Source: Nitrospirales bacterium (GTDB taxonomy: Bacteria > Nitrospirota > Nitrospiria > Nitrospirales > UBA8639). Taken from it: a stretch of 45,454 bases of DNA. Under the pieces are notes generated by a model. The model was not told where the DNA came from, made no database searches, and was given only the letters and a program-made list of their open reading frames with translations. A program made the translations under genes and the position numbers. Of this stretch, positions 40,786-45,454 are shown in pieces; position 1 is the first letter of the stretch; each line of letters opens with the position of its first letter. The stretch covers positions 1 through 45,454 of the forward strand of contig JAAXIB010000053.1 in NCBI GenBank assembly GCA_012270585.1, in the 5' to 3' direction.

Positions 40786-41373
40786 CCCGGAAGGCGAATG
40801 AGCCTGGCGTCCTCCGACCTGTTCCAGCTCCTGTTTGCCCATTGTCGGTGTGACCCCTCCAGTGCCGGATTGAGAGGGGCGCGACGCTTGGTTAGCAAAT
40901 TTCCCCTCTGCTCAGACAGGGAGATGCTGTCATGCCAGGGTTGGTTTTTCCTCAATTCGCTGTGGTACAGTGCCGTTCCGTTGCTGTCGTCCGTCAAGGC
41001 TTGTCTCTCACGAGAGGCTGACCACACCATATCAGTTTCTACATCTCTCCCCCCTCACCCCGGCCCTCTCCCTCAGGGAGAGGGTGTTCAGGGGCGGGCA
41101 TTGTCAACCAATGAATGAACACATACAGGAATCCTTCATGCAGGCTGACCGCCTGCACCCCCAAGTGATGAAAATGGGGACATTGCACCAATCTGTCATC
41201 CTCGATAATAAGGCTTGGATCCCCGCTTACTACCTGCGGGGATGGATCCAGAGTTTTCTGGCTTTTTCCCCCTCACCCCAGCCCTCTCCCACGATGGAGA
41301 GAGGGGGAATCGGGAATGACGGATTCGGGAAGGGCGTTGATTATTTTCATATCGATGACAGGAGCGTAGCAGC
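40786..41373. repeat. intergenic region rich in dispersed repeats
   Basis: No gene is supported. 40786-41040 shows nothing recognisable. 41051-41095 is a 'ccctcaccccggccctctccctcagggagagggtg' type REP. 41102-41127 is a reversed, diverged copy of the MITE/IS end (tgtcaaccaatgaatgaaca). 41128-41250 resembles 60-175 of the window (catgcaggctg.ccgcctgcacccc, caatctgtcatcctcga) and includes an atccccgc ... gcggggat hairpin (about 41217-41247). 41269-41307 is another REP, followed by a gggaatgac unit. Confidence 0.75.
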
Positions 41374-42855
41374 ATGAAGAACGCAAACCGGCATGCTTGG
41401 GGAATGAGGCAACGAGTCGGCCTGTATGCGGCGCCCGGGCTGGCGCTCCTGGTGTATCTCAACCCGTTTTTCAGCCTGCCTCCTTCGGCGCATGTCCTCT
41501 CGGCCATTTTGGTGTGGGTCGTGGTGAGTTGGGCCACTGAAGCGCTTCCTCTGGCCGTGACCTCACTGGTCGGGGCGGCGTTGTGTATTGCCATGGGGTT
41601 GGGGTCGGCAAAGGAAGTGCTCGCAACGTTTGCCCATCCGATCATCTTTCTCTTTATCGGCAGCTTCTTTTTGGCCGAAGCCTTTGTGGTGCACGGGCTG
41701 GACCGACGGTTTGCCGTCTGGCTGTTGTCGCGAACGTGGATCACGGCCAGGCCGGTTGGGATATTCGGGGCCATGGGCGTCGGCACCGCGGTCCTGTCCA
41801 TGTGGATCAGTAACACGGCGGCGGTGGCGATTATGGTGCCGATTGCGCTTGGGATTCTCTCGACGATTCGTGGATCCCGGGAGGAGGCCGGATCCCATGA
41901 GCCCGGGGTCCTTCTTTTATTGGCCTATGGCTCAGCGGCCGGGGGGATTGCGACGATGATCGGCACGCCGCCTAATATCATCGGCGTGGGCTTGCTTTCC
42001 CAACAAGCGGGCATTTCCATTTCGTTTTTCGATTGGATGGCCATCGGGCTTCCGCTCGCAGGTGCGCTTGGGTTGGGCATTGCCGCGGTTCTCTTTTGGC
42101 TTCACCCGCCGCCCAAAACGTTTCCGGCTCTGGGCGATCATCTTCAGAATCTTCACCGGCAGCAGGAAGGCTGGACACGCGGCCAAAGGAATACCTGTCT
42201 CGCGTTGGTCCTGGCGATCGGGTGTTGGATCGGACCGGGGGTGCTGGGGATCGTGTTGGGACGGAATTCCGAGCTGGTGACGTTCATCAATGCCCGGCTT
42301 CCCAAGGAAATGGTTCCGATTTTCGCCGCGGGGCTGCTTTTTGTATTGCCCGTCGATTTCAAGGCCGGCGAATTTACGTTGAAGTGGACTCAGGCCGCGA
42401 ACATTAATTGGGGCACGATCCTGTTATTCGGCGGCGGCTTGACGTTTGGACATCTGATGGTACAAACCCATCTGGCCGAAATCATCGGAGAGGGTCTGGT
42501 GGCGCTCTTTGGGAGCAATACGTTGTGGACCTTGACGGCCGTCTCCATTGGCACGGCGTTGGTGATCACGGAGATTGCCTCGAATACCGCCTCGACCAGC
42601 ATGCTTGTTCCCGTGGTGATCTCCATTGCCACCGCGGCCGGGATCTCCCCTGTTCCCCCAACCCTGGGGATTTGTTTAGGAGCGAGCCTGGCGTTTATGA
42701 TGCCGGTCTCGACGCCGCCGAATGCGATTGTCTACGGCACCGGGTTCGTCCCGCTGCCGAATATGCTGAGAGCCGGGGTATTCTTGAATATCATCGGGGC
42801 CGCCCTCGTGTGGCTGACCCTCCGGCTCCTGTGTCCACTGATGGGGTTCGCATGA
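41374..42855 (+). CDS. DASS (SLC13) family anion:sodium symporter
   Basis: A 493-residue polytopic transporter of the divalent anion:Na+ symporter family, with about 11-12 membrane spans. The two substrate-site repeats show the SNT motif: SMWISNTAAVAIMVPIALGI and TEIASNTASTSMLVPVVISI. GIATMIGTPPNIIGVGLL and VSTPPNAIVYGTGFV are also typical. Likely substrates are dicarboxylates or sulfate/phosphate. AGGAG lies 9 bases before the ATG at 41374. The stop overlaps the ATG of a tiny ORF, and a Fis-type gene follows. Confidence 0.92.
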   Translation: MKNANRHAWGMRQRVGLYAAPGLALLVYLNPFFSLPPSAHVLSAILVWVVVSWATEALPLAVTSLVGAALCIAMGLGSAKEVLATFAHPIIFLFIGSFFLAEAFVVHGLDRRFAVWLLSRTWITARPVGIFGAMGVGTAVLSMWISNTAAVAIMVPIALGILSTIRGSREEAGSHEPGVLLLLAYGSAAGGIATMIGTPPNIIGVGLLSQQAGISISFFDWMAIGLPLAGALGLGIAAVLFWLHPPPKTFPALGDHLQNLHRQQEGWTRGQRNTCLALVLAIGCWIGPGVLGIVLGRNSELVTFINARLPKEMVPIFAAGLLFVLPVDFKAGEFTLKWTQAANINWGTILLFGGGLTFGHLMVQTHLAEIIGEGLVALFGSNTLWTLTAVSIGTALVITEIASNTASTSMLVPVVISIATAAGISPVPPTLGICLGASLAFMMPVSTPPNAIVYGTGFVPLPNMLRAGVFLNIIGAALVWLTLRLLCPLMGFA

Positions 42856-42908
42856 AAGAGGATCCGGCGTACTTCTTCTGCGAGGAACAAGGACCGTGTC
42901 GTACGTGA
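42852..42908 (+). CDS. possible 18-residue ORF coupled to the DASS gene
   Basis: The DASS stop overlaps an ATG (ATGA) opening an 18-codon frame, MKEDPAYFFCEEQGPCRT, that ends at 42908 inside the start region of the Fis-type gene (GTG at 42896). It contains two Cys and is acidic at its start. It could be a small peptide, or only a coupling leader carrying the ribosome to the next gene. Confidence 0.3.
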   Translation: MKEDPAYFFCEEQGPCRT

Positions 42909-43492
42909 AGCATATCGTCGTGGTGGGCGACCCGGCGGCGGGGTCTTTCAAGCGCCTGGAGGATAAGGCAGGCGTTCGCGTGGTGGTGGTGGTGGTGGAG
43001 AATCTTCAGCAGGTCAAACAAGAGGCACAAAAAGCCCCGATCGACGGATTGGTGCTTTCTGAAAAGACCTCGAAGGAAAGCCTCACGGAGTTGCCGCACA
43101 TCATCGATGTGTCACAAACGTTGATCATCGCCGGACCACCTTCCGTTCCGGCGGCCGTGGATACCATGAAATGGCTCCTCGGCAAGGGCGATGGGAGAGC
43201 GGCCAAGCGCGGATTACAGGAATTCCCGGAGTTGACGCTCGAAGATTTCGTGGAGTTGAAGTTCGGTGAGTTTGTTCGGGCCATGAAGGCGAGTTCGGCC
43301 AGGGGGTTGTACGTGACCCTCATCCAGGCTGTGGAACGGCCATTGATCCAACATGCGCTTCGTGAAACGAATGGGAATCAGGTTCAAGCCGCGCAGCTTC
43401 TGGGCATGAATCGAAATACCCTGCGAAAGAAAATTGTGGAATACCGCATCCCCGTGACACGTCGGTCTCACCAACACGCTGAATCCTCCTGA
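42896..43492 (+). CDS. Fis-type HTH regulator with degenerate receiver-like N-terminus
   Basis: A 198-residue protein. Residues 1 to about 85 look like a receiver-type alpha/beta fold (KHIVVVGDPAAGSFKRLEDK, DGLVLSEKT) but lack a clear phospho-acceptor context. The C-terminus is a Fis HTH: LIQHALRETNGNQVQAAQLL, GMNRNTLRKKIVEY. Such an HTH without an AAA+ domain suggests a DNA-binding regulator. The start is GTG at 42896 with AAGGA just upstream. It may control the transporter gene in the same operon (inference). Confidence 0.8.
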   Translation: MSYVKHIVVVGDPAAGSFKRLEDKAGVRVVVVVVENLQQVKQEAQKAPIDGLVLSEKTSKESLTELPHIIDVSQTLIIAGPPSVPAAVDTMKWLLGKGDGRAAKRGLQEFPELTLEDFVELKFGEFVRAMKASSARGLYVTLIQAVERPLIQHALRETNGNQVQAAQLLGMNRNTLRKKIVEYRIPVTRRSHQHAESS

Positions 43493-43605
43493 CCGCCTTT
43501 GCCTGGGCTCTCACGTCAGATGCCCGAGGCTCTGTGCCTGTATCAGTCCCCACGAGTATGTGCGTGACTATCCGCTGTCAACAGTACCTAATTCGACCTA
43601 TCCAC

Positions 43606-43633
43606 TTGACAATCATCGCTCCTACGCTACAGT
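43606..43633 (+). promoter_or_regulatory. sigma70-type promoter upstream of the HTH-methyltransferase
   Basis: TTGACA (43606-43611) and TACAGT (43628-43633) with a 16-base spacer, about 33 bases before the ATG at 43666. An AAAGGAATTTAAGAG ribosome site follows. Confidence 0.6.
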
Positions 43634-43665
43634 TGTATTTCTGGAAATTAAAAGGAATTTAAGAG

Positions 43666-45231
43666 ATGATACAGGAAGATACAGGAACTTCTGAGATTCT
43701 TACTCGCGCCGAGGCTGCGGCGTTTATTCGGGTCAGTGAAAAGACGCTTGGGGAGATGGCTCGGACCCGACGGATTCCATCACAGAAGGTAGGGAGGGAG
43801 TGGCGCTTTTTGCGTAGCGCACTTGAGGCTTGGCTGGTTGGAAAAGGCGTTCGTGATGACAATAGACGGATGGAAGCTGTCGTCCACGAGCAACCGGCCG
43901 TTGCCGAAGCGGTGGTGCAATACCAACTGCCGATCTCGGACTTTCGCGATACGGCTTTTTCCGAAAATCACGACCAGACCCTGCATCGTTGGACCCCCTG
44001 GATCGCTGGATTTTCTGGATCGTTTGTCGCCGGGGTGCTTGCAGGCGTGAGACGTGAGCGGCGGCGGTTGCGGGTTTTGGATCCGTTTGCCGGCGTCGGC
44101 ACGACGTTGATCGAAGCCCTCAAGTATGAATGCGATGCGACCGGATTTGAGATCAATCCGTACGCGGCGTTGGCATGTAAGGCAAAAGCCCAAGCTGCTC
44201 ACTATGATACAGACATACTGGCAGCAACGCTCGACCGCTTCGAAGAATACGGTGAGGAAAAACTGTCGCTTGCCGAAAGGGCTGCGTCTCTTCCTCCCAA
44301 GGGTTTTTCAAGCCGTGTCCCGTTTTTCAGTCCGGAGGTGGAGCGGCAAGTTCTGATGTGTCAGGATTTTATTGCGCAAGAAACGACGGGTTGGGTCACG
44401 GACTTGTTTCAGGTGGCTTTCGGAGCCGTCATGGTAAGTTTCTCGAACTACTCATATGAACCGAGTCTTGGAACGCGGGCTGGTGCGGGAAAGCCCAACA
44501 TCGACCATGCCGATGTGTTCAGCATTGTGAAGCGCAAGTTGCGCGAAATGCACGAGGATATCGTCACGTTCCAAAGGTGGATGAGCAAATCCAAACGCGC
44601 GCCGGAAGCAACGGTGTATCCCCTGTCATATTTGGACCATGCCCGGCGGGTTAGACCGAACAGTATCGACGTGCTCATCACCTCGCCTCCATATCTCAAC
44701 AACTATCATTATGTTCGCAACACGAGGCCGCATTTGTTCTGGCTCGGGATGGTGCAGACATCATCAGATCTGAAGACCATTGAACACAAGAGCTTCGGTC
44801 AATTTTGGCAGACGGTTCGGTCCGGACCGGAGGTTGCCTTACGGCCACACCTGCCTCTTTTAGCAGAACAACTCGAAGACCTCAGGTCACGCCACGCGGA
44901 AAGAGGTGCCTATGGCGGTCGCGGGTGGGCGAACTACGCCGCGACCTACTTTAATGATTGTCAGAGCTTTTGCACTCTCACACGAACCCGTATGCGGCCT
45001 GGAGGGAAGGTCGTCGTTGTCATCGGCAACAACATTCTGCAAGGCATAGAGTTTCAGACGGACAAGCTGTTTGCCGAGATTGCGGAACAAGAGGGATTTG
45101 AGATCGTCGCGCTGCATGAAGTGCGCAAGAAGCGCACGGGCAACAGCATCGTGAACTCGTCGGTCAGGAACGGGACGGTGACCCAGCGAACGCGATTATA
45201 TGAAACCGCGGTTGAGCTTCGGGCGCCTTGA
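43666..45231 (+). CDS. excisionase-type HTH fused to DNA methyltransferase
   Basis: A 521-residue protein. Residues about 10-60 are an excisionase/MerR-like HTH (LTRAEAAAFIRVSEKTLGEM, RRIPSQKVGREWRFLRSALE). After a linker comes a methyltransferase: SAM-binding LDPFAGVGTTLIEAL near residue 141 and ATGFEINPYAALACKAKA, then the catalytic SPPYLNNYHYVRNTRPHLFW near residue 343. SPPY is typical of N4-cytosine (or some N6-adenine) methylases. No restriction enzyme follows before the window ends. It could be an orphan methylase, or part of an R-M system whose partner lies outside. The HTH may target or autoregulate it. Confidence 0.85.
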   Translation: MIQEDTGTSEILTRAEAAAFIRVSEKTLGEMARTRRIPSQKVGREWRFLRSALEAWLVGKGVRDDNRRMEAVVHEQPAVAEAVVQYQLPISDFRDTAFSENHDQTLHRWTPWIAGFSGSFVAGVLAGVRRERRRLRVLDPFAGVGTTLIEALKYECDATGFEINPYAALACKAKAQAAHYDTDILAATLDRFEEYGEEKLSLAERAASLPPKGFSSRVPFFSPEVERQVLMCQDFIAQETTGWVTDLFQVAFGAVMVSFSNYSYEPSLGTRAGAGKPNIDHADVFSIVKRKLREMHEDIVTFQRWMSKSKRAPEATVYPLSYLDHARRVRPNSIDVLITSPPYLNNYHYVRNTRPHLFWLGMVQTSSDLKTIEHKSFGQFWQTVRSGPEVALRPHLPLLAEQLEDLRSRHAERGAYGGRGWANYAATYFNDCQSFCTLTRTRMRPGGKVVVVIGNNILQGIEFQTDKLFAEIAEQEGFEIVALHEVRKKRTGNSIVNSSVRNGTVTQRTRLYETAVELRAP

Positions 45232-45454
45232 ATTATCGCGCCTGTGTACCAATCTCCCACCAGCTTTCTCTCGCGGGATCAGGCAATCCAGTAGTGTCTC
45301 AGTTTGAATTTCCCTTTCCGCAGCAATGTCCTTTTTTGTCATCCTCGACACTTGTCCCCGACTTGATCGGGGATCCAGGCAATCTACAAGAATCCAGTGT
45401 CTTTGCTTTTTCCTTCGAGTGGAAAGACAAAAAACTCTGGATCCCCGTCGGGGT
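45232..45454. repeat. dispersed palindromic repeats at the window end
   Basis: No gene. Units seen are gtcatcctcgacacttgtcc, a ccccgactt gatcgggg hairpin (about 45356-45372) and a closing ctggatccccgtcgggg, all of the family present at 1-430 and 15500-15680. Confidence 0.7.

Noticed and set aside
40782-41030. 82-codon minus-strand frame between the PIN gene and the DASS gene
   Set aside because: No start signal, no domain resemblance, and the region is otherwise repeat-rich intergenic DNA.

Overview
The window looks like a GC-rich Gram-negative chromosome, most probably Nitrospira-like (Nitrospirota). This placement is an inference: it rests on the housekeeping gene set (heptose-phosphate adenylyltransferase, SurA-like chaperone, PepA, NagZ, DciA), the lipoproteins, and the dense dispersed palindromes of the type 'tggattcccga...tcgggaatgac' and 'ccctctccc...gggagaggg'. 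No rRNA or phylogenetic marker was compared.

Layout. 1-468: repeats only. 469-8660: a sulfur-activation and oxidation block. cysD-cysNC (minus strand) make APS/PAPS. Divergent from them are a DUF1499 gene and a cytochrome P450. Converging on the P450 are a PAPS-type sulfotransferase and an MpaB/Lcp-type oxygenase, which overlap each other. 8929-13883: a tandem desulforedoxin-like small protein, nagZ, pepA, queE and a HAD phosphatase, all on the minus strand. 13924-16281: tRNA-Leu(GAG) with a near-consensus promoter, two lipoproteins, a broken second tRNA-Leu, a MITE-like element and a membrane-anchored hypothetical. 16610-19609: toxin-antitoxin and IS debris. It holds one intact VapC45/DUF433-type pair, an IS481-like transposase wreck, and three modules (FitA/VapC, HicBA, ParDE) whose antitoxins are intact while the toxins stop after about 20-29 codons. 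19725-21584: dciA, smpB, engB.

21716-30634 is an intact four-gene defence cassette: type III R-M methylase (Mod), a PHP-phosphoesterase/SMC-like ATPase, an AlbA_2 (Schlafen-like)/GHKL protein, and type III restriction subunit Res. The two middle genes are AT-richer than mod and res. Just after it lie eight A/T-rich units with a period of about 10.7 bp. surA, mfd and rfaE2 follow (30835-35991).

36169-40785 is a second defence island: an hsdS scar; a type II-short-like CBASS (DncV-like cyclase, E2-like protein, patatin effector) whose cyclase and effector are each split by a frame change; and, divergently transcribed across an 11-bp inverted repeat, an XRE-ImmA/IrrE fusion followed by a PIN protein.

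41374-45231 carries a DASS transporter, a possible 18-codon ORF, a Fis-type HTH protein and a DNA methyltransferase fused to an excisionase-type HTH. Repeats fill 40786-41373 and 45232-45454.

The best candidates for an undescribed system are the type III R-M plus PHP/SMC plus AlbA cassette and the CBASS/XRE-ImmA-PIN pair. All family assignments are by eye from motifs and remembered families; no database search was run.
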